Below the pieces are notes generated by a model. That model did not search any database and was not told the DNA's origin. It saw only the letters and a program-made list of their open reading frames with translations. A stretch of 64,000 nt of DNA, from the NCBI GenBank assembly GCA_023101725.1, contig JALJCO010001429.1, positions 41,922 through 105,921 on the forward strand. Direction: 5' to 3'. Positions 25,001-40,000 of the stretch are shown piece by piece; the first letter of the stretch is position 1, and the number at the start of each line of letters is the position of its first letter. A program made the position numbers and the translations under genes. Source of the stretch: Atherinomorus stipes. Lineage: Eukaryota > Chordata > Actinopteri > Atheriniformes > Atherinidae.

Positions 25001-28000
25001 CTGTACCAACTCTTCCCGCTTTCCTGGCCCAGATTAGCGGGTATTACGTCTGGTAACACACTTACGCTGATGACACACTACTGATGATTGTGTAATAAAG
25101 CAACCATCCATGATGCTGCTAGAGTCCTGACCAACAGCAGCAAACTGGTTTTATTACACACCAGCTCCTACATCACTGCCCTGGCAGGACACTGAATGGT
25201 CTAAGGCAGGGGTGTCCAGCTCCGGTCCAAGGTCAGATTCAGAGCTAAAACCCGTGTTTACTGCAGCTTTCCATCAGTCTGTCACAATCTCAAATCATCT
25301 CTGAGTAAATAAAGATATACTTTTACTGCTTATTTTGCCATTTTAGGCTTTCTTATACTTATATGTTCTTGTAAGCTGCTGACACAGGTCCTGACCTTGT
25401 TGCCGTTGGTAACCAGGTGGCACTCCTTGCTGCAGTTGTGGTTTCCACAGGTCAGCGGTCGTCCACACGGCCGTCTGCAGGAGAACGGTCCCCGCCGATG
25501 ACACGGCACCGGGCTGACCTGGACAGAGACCAAGCATCCCCATGTTTGATGACCTCGTCTGGAGGTGGACGAGCAAGCGAGCGAGCGAGCGAGCGCCATG
25601 AATACAAAACCAACAAATGAGATGAAAGCAGGCAGAGAAGGGCAACGCAGATGAGCCGATAGAGGAGGTCGGAGGACAAACTCATAATGGATGACATTTG
25701 GAAGGAGAGAAGAAGACAGAAGAGAAGCAGATTGTTGAAGGGAGGAGGTGATAAATCCAGCGAGGAAGAGGAGACGGGGTGAATGCAAATGAGCACAGAC
25801 AAAGGTCTGACTCAGCTGGAACGTCAGCAGGAGTTTAATGAGACAAACATCTGTCAGACCAGAGGTTCACCCCCCCTCCATCATCACGCTGCTGGCCGTA
25901 ACCACGGCAACACCAAGGAAACAGACCGGTTCTTACCTCGTGCTCTCCAAAACAGGCCCTGAAAGACAAGCAGAGACGGTTCAGCTCATTTCATCCGTCA
26001 TCATCATCCTTCATCCTTCATCATCATCCTTCATCATCATCCATCATCATCATCCTTCCTTCCACATCCTTCATCTTCTTAATCCTCTCCTATCAGCCTA
26101 CTTCACTAAAACTCATTAACTTCATCGTTGGTCTCCATGACAGCAGGAATGTTGGAATATTGGTGATGTATTTTCCTCTGACGGTTTTGTAAGAAACTTT
26201 AGTTTCAGACTGAATAACCAGCCAGACCCATTCTGATGGACCAAGTCTGATAGACCCAGTCTGATAGACCCAGTCTGATGGACCAAGTCTGATGGACCCA
26301 GTCTGATAGACCCAGTCTGATTGACACAGTCTCATGGACCCAGTCTGATAGACCCAGTCTGATAGACCCAGTCTGATGGACCAAGTCTGATGGACCCAGT
26401 CTGATGGACCCATTCTGATGGACCCAGTCTGATGGACCCATTCTGATGGACCCAGTCTGATGGACCCATTCTGATGGACCCAGTCTGATGGACCCAGTCT
26501 GATGGACCCATTCTGATGGACCCATTCTGATGGACCCAGTCTGATGGACCCAGTCTGATGGACCCATTCTGATGGACCAAGTCTGATGGACCCAGTCTGA
26601 TAGACCCAGTCTGATGGACCCAGTCTGATGGACTCATTCTGATGGACCCAGTCTGATGGACCCAGTCTGATGGACCCATTCTGATGGACCAAGTCTGATG
26701 GACCCAGTCTGATAGACCCAGTCTGATGGACCCAGTCTGATAGACCCAGTCTGATGGACCCATTCTGATGGACCCATTCTGATGGACCCAGTCTGATGGA
26801 CCCAGTCTGATGGACCCATTCTGATGGACCAAGTCTGATGGACCCAGTCTGATGGACTCATTCTGATGGACCAAGTCTGATGGACCCAGTCTCCTGCACC
26901 CAGTCTGATGGACCCAGTCTCCTGCACCCAGCCTGATGGACCCAGTCTGATGGACTGTCTCCTGCTCCCAGCCTGATGGACCCAGTCTCATGGACCAAGT
27001 CTGATGGACCCAGTCTCCTGCACCAAGTCTGATGGACCCAGTCTCATGGACCCATTCTGATGGACCCAGTCTGATGGACCCATTCTGATGGACCCAGTCT
27101 CCTGCACCAAGTCTGATGGATCCATTCTGATGGACCCAGTCTCCTGCACCAAGTCTGATGGACCCATTCTGATGGACCAGTCTCATGGACTCCTTCATCA
27201 GAATGGGGATCTGATGGACTGTGGCGTTTATATCTTCGTATATAATGAAATATTTTTTTCATTGTTTTCTTTCATGTTAAATGCTGATAAACTGATCTTC
27301 ATTGTTTCTGTAAAAATAAAATTCTGATCTGAAAGACATGAATCCTCCAAACATGTACTTTAAGGAAAATAACTAATTTTTGTGTCTGTTTTTCTTTTTT
27401 CCCTCAAACAGTGATGTTATGTGCTCTAATCATATTTAAAGGGGTCAAATAATTTGCATAATGACACATTTGGTAGGTCTGACTTTGAGAAAAGCAGTTT
27501 TGAGCCGTTTCTGATGAGCTTTCATTGGTGTTTGATTCAAACACTAATCCGGCTTCACAGACCTGGACCTTCAGGGTCGGGGTTGTTGTTTTACTCTGGT
27601 TTCCACCGGGCCCCGAGCCAGTGATGCTTCCAGCTGCTGCTGCTGCCACTTTCTGCCCCATCTCCGTCCAACAGATGCTAGCAGAGTGCGTCACTGAGCG
27701 GCAGGCCTCTGGCAAACACTAACGGCTGTTATCTGCACACACAGCAGGCGGAGTGTTGCTCAGCTCGCCTCTAATGGCTCATGACGGGACCCCGGCACCT
27801 CACAGTGCCTGTGATGAGGACTTCTGGGCACCACATGGTGAAAACTCCGTTTCCTCATGTTTCACTTCTCTGGTTCTCTCTGTGTTTGCAGCCTGGTAAA
27901 ACCAGTCAGAAACTGGGATTGCTCCGGTGTTTCAGAGGAGTTTCTGAGCCTTTAAGCCTCGGTGCTATGATCTGGGGTGAGGTGGACTTTAGTTTCAGCT

Positions 28001-31000
28001 CTAATAGAAAACATGCTCTCACACCTAATAGGTCTGTTCCTCTGCAGTTACTCCATGTTGACTGATCTGAGCATTTACTTTTAGGATCAAGCTGAAAGTA
28101 AAATACTGGGTCTGACTTCTGCTCTCAGACCTCATGATTCTAAAAGCTTCTATTCTGCTGTGGTTAAACTATATTAGCACATAAAGAAAGGACTCTGGTG
28201 TCTGGTTGATCATTTACTCCCTAAATCACTAGCTTCCACACTTTTTGCTGGTACGTGTGACAGTGAGCTTTGGTGCTTTAGCTTTGCTCTGCAGTGGACA
28301 ACAGTCAGATCTGCTGTGTAAAGACTGAGTGGTGTGAATGTTTCTTCTGGCCTCACTCGTCTTTGAACAACCATCTGTAAATCAGTTGCTGGGTGTTGCA
28401 GGACAGCAATGTTGTCCCAACCCCCTCTGATGCAGGATTCCCGGACCGGGTCTGGACTGCAGGAAAGCCAGTTCAGCACCTGGACTCTGGACTACATCTA
28501 ACATATGTTCTATTGGGAATAAAATATGTTCTACTGGGAATGAGATGTTCTACTGAGGATAAAATGTTCTATTGGGAATAAAATGTTTTACGGTGAATAG
28601 AAATGTCCTATTGGGAACAAAACGTGTTCTACTGGGAACAAAACGTGTTCTACTGGGAACAAAACGTGTTCTACTGGGAACAAAAATGTTCTATTGGGAA
28701 TAAAATATGATGTTCATGTTCTACTAGAAATAAAATATGTTCTACTGAGAATGGAAATGTTACACTGGGAATAAAATATGTTGTTTATGTTCTACTCGGA
28801 ATAAATTATGTTTTAATTGCAATAAATAGGTTCTACTAGGAATAGAAATGTTCTACTGGTGATTAAATATGTTCCACTGGGAACAAAATATGATATTCAT
28901 GTTCTACTAGAAATAAAATATGTTCTACTGGGAATCAAATATGTTCTATTGAGAATGGAAATGTTCTACTTGGAATAAAAATGTTCTACTGGAAATAAAA
29001 ATGTTACATTGGGAATGAAATATGTTGTTTATGTTCTACTCAGAATAAATTATGTTCTAATTGCAATAAATATGTTCTATTGGGAATAAAATGTTCTATT
29101 GGGAATAAAATATGTTCTACCGGGAATAGAATATGTTGATGATATTCTGGTTTTATTTCAACTTTTTGGAGCTGGGTTTGTAGGATGACACTTTAGACAG
29201 TTTTTAAACAAATCTGATAAAAACAGCTACTTTTCCTCGTGCGGCATTCCTGCGTTTTAAGTGCCGTCTGTTCCACTCTGACTGGACTGCATCTCTGAGG
29301 AAACCTTATCATTGTTGTTGATGTTTTATGGCATCAGCTGTTGGTGGTGAGGTTACAGTTAGACCTACGTTGGTATGGGTACTTGGCATGGTGGACACGG
29401 CAGAGCTTTCTGCAGAAAAGCTGGTTCAGATGGTTGTTCCCACGGACCCGCCAACTGGACCCACACACATACAGGACGTTGGTGAGTGGTGGGAAACAGG
29501 AAACACAACATCAGATAAACGATGAAGATGATAAACGGCTGACGGTGAAGTCTTTCCACAGCCTCAACGTCAAGTTTAAAGATTCATGCCAGAGATTGAG
29601 GAAAACAGCAACAATCTCCCGTCTGCAGCTGGTCCTGGAGACGAAGGACGGGAGGAGGAAGACTACCTGCTGGGACTTGACCAGAACCAGGTCGTGGCAG
29701 GGCTGGGGGCAGGTGTGGCTGCAGCTGGGCAGCGGCAGCAGGCAGGGCTGCTTGCAGGGGGGGCAGGGGCCCGGGTGGCAGCGGTGGGGCTCTCTGCTCG
29801 GGTGGTGGCACGTGGGAGGAGACCTGAGGACACCACAGGGACCAGATCCAGCTAAAACCAGTTCAGGCTTACCAGCAGCAGCAGTGAGGAGGTCTGGCAT
29901 GGTTACCTGCAGGTCTCCTTGCATCGGGGGGTTTGGTGCTCTTTTTCTCGGCCGCACGGAACCACCAGCACGGTTGATCCGCAGGTGCAGCGGACCTCCA
30001 CCGTTCCGGACAGGGATAGCAGCTACCTGCAGGACAGGTGACACGCTGAAGCTTAAAGACCCACAACGTAACTTTTAGACCTTAAAAATACGAGTTTCTG
30101 ACTTGTTTTAATGCTACACCAACGTTCATTATGTACATTTCCCAGCCGTCACTGTTCAGAGGCGTCCCGAGGTTCAGAAACGGCACTATGCAACTTTCAC
30201 ATCAGAGGATGCTGTTTTCATCACGTGAGCCTGCAGGACTTTACCCCTGACAGGTCTACGGTCACGCCGACAGCAGCTTAATCCTTCTGCCCTCCTAAAA
30301 TTCTGCGACACTGGTGATCCTCATGGACAAAAACTGTCATAAAATCATCATACATTCATATTTTTTCCTTTTTTTCATAAATTATCTTAACAACTTCTGT
30401 CCTACTCAAAGCTAACCTGACTCTGCCAGATGGGTTTGCTCCCACATATCCATCTGGGAATCATTTGTCAGAGTAGTTTTGGGAAGGAGAGAGAGAGAGA
30501 GAGGAGCGAAAATACTGGTTAGCTGATGCCAAATCAACCAATCAGATCAACGAAGCATATGACGTACTAACAGAGCGACGGCGAAAAATTGCCAAAACCA
30601 GTCGGGTCGAAGAGCAAAAACATGTTTTCCTGTGAGAAAAGCCTCCAGAGCAGAGTTTTCTCTCCTTTCAGTGAAGAAATACTCTGTAATTCCGATAAAA
30701 CGTGAGCGATAGCCACGCTGATGCTAGTTTCATCTGCTGAAGCCTCCATGTTGTTAGACTGAACTGTCTCTTCTCGTTGCGTCACACCTCAACCCACCTC
30801 ACAGCCAACGCTGACTGGACGTTCGTTTGGTGAACTGCTCCAAATTCTCGTCAACGGAAAGTAGCCAGACTGATCCGAGAGTGAAAACACGAAGCTTTCC
30901 AGATCAGGATGGTCTCACGAGGCAAAGATTAGCAACAAAATTGACTTGATTCCATTTATTTTTATGCAGAGTCAGAATGGGGGGGGGTTTCAGTACAACA

Positions 31001-34000
31001 CCGGTTCCAGCCAGTTCCCCTTCCACAAAAGCAGCCATTTCCTCCAAGTCCGTCTGCTTCTTTCTGCAGAATAGATTCATATTTGCAGATTCTACAGAAA
31101 GTCCTGATGTTAATGAGAATGTGGTGCTGATGAGCTGAGAGACTGCAGATCTTCTGGTTCGTAAAACATATGCCGAAGTACATCTTCACCAAATGATCCA
31201 CCATCCTAATTTATTATCTACTTTCCTCTACTAAATTTGAAATATCAAGACTTTATTCTCTTAAATTTACATTATTCTCATTAAATTCTCATTTTCTTAT
31301 TTACTGAGAATTCTCATTCTCGTTGAATGACTTCTTGTCTTCTTGTTAAATGAATTTTCTTGTAAAATAACAACTTTATTCTTGTTAAATGAATTTTCTG
31401 TTGTAAAATAACTTTATTCTTGTGAAATAATGCCCTTTCCTTGTAAATTACGACTTTATTCTCAAGGTCTGTAAAAAGTTTTTCTGTAATAAGTTCCAGT
31501 TAAGGCAGAATATCGGTTTTGATAAAATTAAAATAAAAGTAGTTTTTGTCTGTTTTGGCTGGTTTAAAAGTAGGTTTATCGTCCGTTTATTGTTACCAAG
31601 GTGAACTGCTCAATATATCGTGATATTTATTTTGGTCATTATCGCCCGGCCCTACCGTGGCACGGTGCCCAGGCCCACCTCCGGAGGTGGTCTGCAACGG
31701 TTGCTGGCACGGAACGATTGCGTTATTTACCCACGTGATGAAGATGTAATGACGCCGCCTACGTAGAAGCCCTGTCCCCGCTGGAAAAAGAGGAGTAACG
31801 TCTTCAACAGCATGATACGCAGCTCTTGCTGCAGTCTTTAGCTCAGCAGCTACACGAGCTCGCTATCAGGCAGCTGTCAGAAAACTGTGAAGGCACAAAG
31901 CTTTATCAGCATGTTTGGGTGGATGTCGAACAGAAATGACTCTCCTCCACCCGCTGGACTGGAGTGAAGCCGGCGCCGTCACCTACGCAAACGCGGTCAC
32001 ATGACGTGGAGGCACACGGGTACGTTTCCAGCTTTGCAACTGTGACCGGAGGCCGTTTGTACCAGACTTTTGACACCCGGTGACGTAAACATACCTGCTC
32101 TCTGATTGGCGGATCCGGAAACAGAAACCTGGGATTTTTCTAACAGTCTCATCAGGAATGTGTTTGTTCGTGTGGAAGTGGTTACATAAACCGGTTCTTG
32201 GTCCTGGACCGTGTCAGTCCACACAGGGCCGTGTCCTCTCTGAAGAGCCTCATTAAAATAACACTGAGTGTTTCCGGCTGATAGGACCGAGTGTTGGAGG
32301 ACGCTCAGATAAAACTGCATGACCCATCAGTCATGTGGTCCAGGTTCTCCATCAGCTCAGGTCAGATTCACCAGACGTTCATTTCTTCAGCTGCCAGGAC
32401 AACAGCGTTGGACAGATTCATGTTGCATCAGATAACTTTCACGGTGCCATCAGCAGCTGGAACGTGGACCCCAGAATCTGGGGGTCTGGGACTCCTGGCT
32501 TTATCTGGTCCCAGCAGGTCACACCATCAACACTCAGACTACAACGTGTCCCCAGGAGGACACACACATGCTGTTATCCGTCAGGTGACACGTTGACGAC
32601 GGTGCCACCGTTTATCTGTCCCCCTCAGAAAGGTCAGAGCAGCCAATCAGCACGCAGACACAAACACGGACCAGCCTGATTGTGTTCAGCCAATCACAGC
32701 GCAGACAGACGCATAACTGATCCGTTATCACCCCATCAGGGAACAATGAGGCAGGAAGCTGCTGGTCGGCACACGTCTCCATGAGAGGGGATTAATGAAG
32801 TCCAGCGGGAAGCAGAGGTCAACATTTTCCCCGACACACACCTGCACGTCTGTGTGCGCTGCTATCAGCTGGAGGAAATGTCAGCAACAACACACACTGA
32901 AGGTGTTACAGGTCAGAATTTAACCTCCGACCGTCCAGCTGCGGCTCCGTCAACACATCACGACTCATCTGTCAGATGTGGATGTGATGTGACGTCCCTT
33001 GTGAGAGTCAGCTGATCTCAGCTGAAACACGCCGGGCTCCTGCTGGGGGGCCGGATAATTACCCACATCCAGGAAGGAGGCCGTTTTATTCTCCGTTTAG
33101 ACCTGAAACTTGTTCATTTTCTTTACGGATCTTTAGACTAACCGTCCATTTCACCAGCCGGGACCATCTTCTCACTTCCTGGAGACCAGCTGGAAACATT
33201 CTGGGATGTTGCAGCAAATCAAGCTAGCATCACACAGTAGCTGCATATCCATGACTAAAATCTCCCATTGCACCTCATCGTGATGAGAATCTCCCGTTCC
33301 ACCTCATCGTCATGAGAATCTCCTGTTCCATCTCATCGCGATGAGAATCTCCCCTGGTTCCATCTCATCGCGATGAGAATCTCCCGTTTCACCTCATCAT
33401 GATGAGAATCTCCCGTTCCACCTCATCACGATGAGAATCTCCCGCTCCAGCTCATCATCATGAGAATGTCCCGTTCCACCTCATCATCATGAGAATGTCC
33501 CGTTCCATCTCATTCGTCATGAGAATCTCCCGTTCCATCTCATCCATGATGAGAATCTCCCGTTCCACCTCATTCGTCATGAGAATCTCCCGTTCCACCT
33601 CATCGTGATGAGAATCTCCCGTTCCACCTCATCGTGATGAGAATCTCCTGTTCCACCTCATCGTGATGAGAATCTCCGTTCCACCTCATCGTGATGAGAA
33701 TCTCCCGTTCCACCTCATTCGTCATGAGAATCTCCCGTTCCATCTCATCCATGATGAGAATCTCCCGTTCCACCTCATTCGTCATGAGAATCTCCCGTTC
33801 CATCTCATCCATGATGAGAATCTCCCGTTCAACCTCATTCGTCATGAGAATCTCCCGTTCCACCTCATCACGATGAGAATCTCCCGTTCCAGCTCATTCG
33901 GCATGAGAATCTCCCGTTCCATCTCATCCATGATGAGAATCTCCCGTTCAACCTCATTCGTCATGAGAATCTCCCGTTCCACCTCATCGCGATGAGAATC

Positions 34001-37000
34001 TCCTGTTCCACCTCATCGTGATGAGAATCTCCTGTTCCACCTCATCGTGATGAGAATCTCCCGTTCCACCTCATTCGTCATGAGAATCTCCCGTTCCATC
34101 TCATCCATGATGAGAATCTCCCGTTCAACCTCATTCGTCATGAGAATCTCCCGTTCCACCTCATCACGATGAGAATCTCCCGTTCCAGCTCATTCGTCAT
34201 GAGAATCTCCCGTTCCATCTCATCCATGATGAGAATCTCCCGTTCAACCTCATTCGTCATGAGAATCTCCCGTTCCACCTCATCGCGATGAGAATCTACC
34301 GTTCCACCTCATGACGATGAGAATCTCCCGTTCCACCTCATTCGTCATGAGAATCTCCCGTTCCATCTCATCCATGATGAGAATCTCCCGTTCAACCTCA
34401 TTCGTCATGAGAATCTCCCGTTCCACCTCATCACGATGAGAATCTCCCGTTCCAGCTCATTCGTCATGAGAATCTCCCGTTCCATCTCATCCATGATGAG
34501 AATCTCCCGTTCCACCTCATCATAATGAGAATCTCCCGTTCCACCTCATCGTGATGAGAATCTCCCGTTCAACCTCATCATGATGAGAATCTCCCGTTCC
34601 ACCTCATTCGTCATGAGAATCTCCCGTTCCACCTCATTCGTCATGAGAATCTCCCGTTCCACCTCATCACGATGAGAATCTCCTGTTCCAGCTCATTCGT
34701 CATAAGAATCTCCCGTTCCATCTCATCCATGATGAGAATCTCCCGTTCCACCTCATCATAATGAGAATCTCCCGTTCCACCTCATCGTGATGAGAATCTC
34801 CCGTTCCACCTCATCGTGATGAGAATCTCCCGTTCCACCTCATCGTGATGAGAATCTCCCGTTCCACCTCATCGTGATGAGAATCTCCCGTTCCAGCTCA
34901 TCGTGATGAGAATCTCCCGTTCAGCTCATCGTGATGAGAATCTCCCAATCCACCTCATCGTGATGAGAATCTCCCGTTCCAGCTCATCGTGATGAGAATC
35001 TCCCGTTCCACCTCATCGTGATGAGAATCTCCCGTTCCACCTCATCATGATGAGAATCTCCCGTTCCACCTCATCGTGATGAGAATCTCCCGTTCCACCT
35101 CATCGTGATGAGAATCTCCCGTTCCACCTCATCGTGATGAGAATCTCCCGTTCCACCTCATCGTGATGAGAATCTCCCGTTCCACCTCATCGTGATGAGA
35201 ATCTCCCGTTCCACCTCATCGTGATGAGAATCTCCCGTTCCACCTCATCGTGATGAGAATCTCCCGTTCCACCTCATCGTGATGAGAATCTCCCGTTCCA
35301 CCTCATCGTGATGAGAATCTCCCGTTCCACCTCATCGTGATGAGAATCTCCCGTTCCACCTCATCGTGATGAGAATCTCCCGTTCCACCTCATTCGTCAT
35401 GAGAATCTCCCGTTCCATCTCATCCATGATGAGAATCTCCCGTTCAACCTCATTCGTCATGAGAATCTCCCGTTCCACCTCATCACGATGAGAATCTCCC
35501 GTTCCACCTCATCATGATGAGAATCTCCCGTTCCACCTCATCATGATGAGAATCTCCCGTTCCACCTCATCATGATGAGAATCTCCCGTTCCACCTCATC
35601 GTGATGAGAATCTCCCGTTCCACCTCATAATGATGAGAATCTCCCCGTTCCACCTCATGGTGATGAGAATCTCCCGTTCCACCTCATGGTGATGAGAATC
35701 TCCCATTCCACCTCATCGTGATGAGAATCTCCCGTTCCACCTCATAATGATGAGAATCTCCCGTTCCACCTCATGGTGATGAGAATCTCCCGTTCCACCT
35801 CATCATGATGAGAATCTCCCGTTCACCTCATCGTGATGAGAATCTCCCGTTCCACCTCATAATGATGAGAATCTCCCGTTCCACCTCATGGTGATGAGAA
35901 TCTCCCGTTCCACCTCATGGTGATGAGAATCTCCCGTTCCACCTCATGGTGATGAGAATCTCCCGTTCCACCTCATTCGTCATGAGAATCTCTCCCGTTC
36001 CACCTCATTCGTCATGAGAATCTCCCGTTCCACCTCATCACGATGAGAATCTCCTGTTCCAGCTCATTCGTCATAAGAATCTCCCGTTCCATCTCATCCA
36101 TGATGAGAATCTCCCGTTCCACCTCATCATAATGAGAATCTCCCGTTCCACCTCATCGTGATGAGAATCTCCCGTTCCACCTCATCGTGATGAGAATCTC
36201 CCGTTCCACCTCATCGTGATGAGAATCTCCCGTTCCACCTCATCGTGATGAGAATCTCCCGTTCCACCTCATCGTGATGAGAATCTCCCGTTCCAGCTCA
36301 TCGTGATGAGAATCTCCCGTTCCAGCTCATCGTGATGAGAATCTCCCGTTCCACCTCATCGTGATGAGAATCTTCCGTTCCAGCTCATCGTGATGAGAAT
36401 CTTCCGTTCCAGCTCATCGTGATGAGAATCTCCCGTTCCAGCTCATCGTGATGAGAATCTCCCGTTCCACCTCATCGTGATGAGAATCTCCCGTTCCACC
36501 TCATCGTGATGAGAATCTCCCGTTCCACCTCATCGTGATGAGAATCTCCCGTTCCACCTCATCGTGATGAGAATCTCCCGTTCCACCTCATCGTGATGAG
36601 AATCTCCCGTTCCACCTCATCGTGATGAGAATCTCCCGTTCCACCTCATCGTGATGAGAATCTCCCGTTCCACCTCATCGTGATGAGAATCTCCCGTTCC
36701 ACCTCATCGTAATGAGAATCTCCCGTTCCACCTCATCGTGATGAGAATCTCCCGTTCCACCTCATCGTGATGAGAATCTCCCGTTCCACCTCATCGTCAT
36801 GAGAATCTCCCGTTCCACCTCATTCGTCATGAGAATCTCCCGTTCCATCTCATCCATGATGAGAATCTCCCGTTCAACCTCATTCGTCATGAGAATCTCC
36901 CGTTCCACCTCATCACGATGAGAATCTCCCGTTCCACCTCATCGTGATGAGAATCTCCCGTTCCACCTCATCATGATGAGAATCTCCCGTTCCACCTCAT

Positions 37001-40000
37001 CATGATGAGAATCTCCCGTTCCACCTCATCGTGATGAGAATCTCCCGTTCCACCTCATAATGATGAGAATCTCCCGTTCCACCTCATGGTGATGAGAATC
37101 TCCCGTTCCACCTCATGGTGATGAGAATCTCCCGTTCCACCTCATGGTGATGAGAATCTCCCGTTCCACCTCATGGTGATGAGAATCTCCCGTTCCACCT
37201 CATAATGATGAGAATCTCCCGTTCCACCTCATCGTGATGAGAATCTCCCGTTCCACCTCATAATGATGAGAATCTCCCGTTCCACCTCATGGTGATGAGA
37301 ATCTCCCGTTCCACCTCATGGTGATGAGAATCTCCCGTTCCACCTCATGGTGATGAGAATCTCCCGTTCCACCTCATGGTGATGAGAATCTCCCGTTCCA
37401 CCTCATAATGATGAGAATCTCCCGTTCCACCTCATGGTGATGAGAATCTCCCGTTCCACCTCATCATGATGAGAATCTCCCGTTCCACCTCATCGTGATG
37501 AGAATCTCCCGTTCCACCTCATAATGATGAGAATCTCCCGTTCCACCTCATGGTGATGAGAATCTCCCGTTCCACCTCATGGTGATGAGAATCTCCCGTT
37601 CCACCTCATGTTGATGAGAATCTCCCGTTCCACCTCATCATGATGAGAATCTCCCGTTCCACCTCATCGTGATGAGAATCTCCCGTTCCACCTCATAATG
37701 ATGAGAATCTCCCGTTCCACCTCATGGTGATGAGAATCTCCCGTTCCACCTCATGGTGATGAGAATCTCCCGTTCCACCTCATGGTGATGAGAATCTCCC
37801 GTTCCACCTCATGGTGATGAGAATCTCCCGTTCCACCTCATAATGATGAGAATCTCCCGTTCCACCTCATGGTGATGAGAATCTCCCGTTCCACCTCATG
37901 GTGATGAGAATCTCCGTTCCACCTCATGGTGATGAGAATCTCCCGTTCCACCTCATGGTGATGAGAATCTCCCGTTCCACCTCATAATGATGAGAATCTC
38001 CCGTTCCACCTCATCGTGATGAGAATCTCCCGTTCCACCTCATAATGATGAGAATCTCCCGTTCCACCTCATGGTGATGAGAATCTCCCGTTCCACCTCA
38101 TGGTGATGAGAATCTCCCGTTCCACCTCATGGTGATGAGAATCTCCCGTTCCACCTCATGGTGATGAGAATCTCCCGTTCCACCTCATAATGATGAGAAT
38201 CTCCCGTTCCACCTCATGGTGATGAGAATCTCCCGTTCCACCTCATCATGATGAGAATCTCCCGTTCCACCTCATCGTGATGAGAATCTCCCGTTCCACC
38301 TCATAATGATGAGAATCTCCCGTTCCACCTCATGGTGATGAGAATCTCCCGTTCCACCTCATGGTGATGAGAATCTCCCGTTCCACCTCATGTTGATGAG
38401 AATCTCCCGTTCCACCTCATCATGATGAGAATCTCCCGTTCCACCTCATCGTGATGAGAATCTCCCGTTCCACCTCATAATGATGAGAATCTCCCGTTCC
38501 ACCTCATGGTGATGAGAATCTCCCGTTCCACCTCATGGTGATGAGAATCTCCCGTTCCACCTCATCGTGATGAGAATCTCCCGTTGCACCTTATCGTGAT
38601 GAGAATCTCCCGTTGCACCTTATCGTGATGAGAATCTCCCGTTCCACCTTATCGTGATGAGAATCTCCCGTTCCACCTCATCATGATTGTCCATGTGATT
38701 GGCTGATTAGATCGTTGCGTAAACAGGAAGTTGTACCTGATCCAACTGGGATCTCTGAATCAGTTTCAATGATTGTGAGCAAAATTGATTTTACCTCAAA
38801 CTGTCAATAAACAAACAAACACAAACAAAAACAAGACTGTCTGACTGCGACAAGAACACGTCCATGCGTTTGTTGTGTGTTACCTTGGTGACAGACAGAG
38901 GGGCATTTGTGGTTTCGACATCCCAGAGTTCGACCACAGTTCTGGTCACAGGGAGGGCAGTTTCCTGGGCAACACTAAAACACAAGGCATCATGGGAAAC
39001 AGTGTCTGTAAGGTCTAAAACACAAGGCATCATGGGAAACAGTGTCTGTAAGGTCAGAAACTTAATTTACAGCTGAATTCAGGCTTCAGATCCATGAAAT
39101 GTTAGAACCCGATAAGAGCAGCAGCATCTCAGACAAACAGCCGTCAACCTTTTCCTATCAGACAGCATCATTCTGACATTCTGATGTCATCGCTAATGAC
39201 GTTGTCATAGCAACGGCACATCGCTCTGGCAGATAATCGAGATGATTCATCTAGTCAGACCTGCCATCAGCCTCCTGAACTACAACATGCTAACGTCGCC
39301 ATAGCAACGCGACCTCACTGCAGACAAGGGAAACAAAATATGTTGTTTATGTCCTACTGGGAATAAAATATGTTCTACTGGGAATAAAATATGTTTTACT
39401 GGGAATAAAATATGTTCTACTGGGAATAAAATATGTTTTACTGGGAATAAAATATGTTTTACTGGGAATAAAATATGTTCTACTGGGAATAAAATATGTT
39501 TTACTGGGAATAAAATATGTTCTACTGGGAATAAAATATGTTCTACTGGGAATAAAATATGTTCTACTGGGAATAAAATATGTTCTACTGGGTATAAAAT
39601 ATGTTCTACTGGGAATAAAATATGTTCTACTGGGAATAAAATATGTTCTTCTGGGAATAAAATATGTTTTACTGGGAATAAAATATGTTCTACTGGGAAT
39701 AAAATATGTTCTACTGGGAATAAAATATGCTCTACTGGGAATAAAATATGCTCTACTGGGAATAAAATATGTCCTACTGGGAATAAAATATGTCCTACTG
39801 GGAATAAAATATGTCCTACTGGGCATGACATATGTTCTACTGGGAATAAAATATGTCCTACTGGGAATAAAATATGTCCTACTGGGAATAAAATATGCTC
39901 TACTGGGAATAAAATATGCTCTACTGGGAATAAAATATGTCCTACTGGGCATGACATATGTTCTACTGGGAATAAAATATGTCCTACTGGGAATAAAATA

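Noticed and set aside
28300..28480. Minus-strand frame with cysteine-containing peptide near the 21-bp array
   Set aside because: No NF-X1 finger spacing, and all NFXL1 residues are already accounted for by the 23 exons.
33263..38690. CRISPR-like array of regular repeats and variable spacers
   Set aside because: The variable part is only 4-5 bases and the setting is a vertebrate intron. It is a minisatellite.
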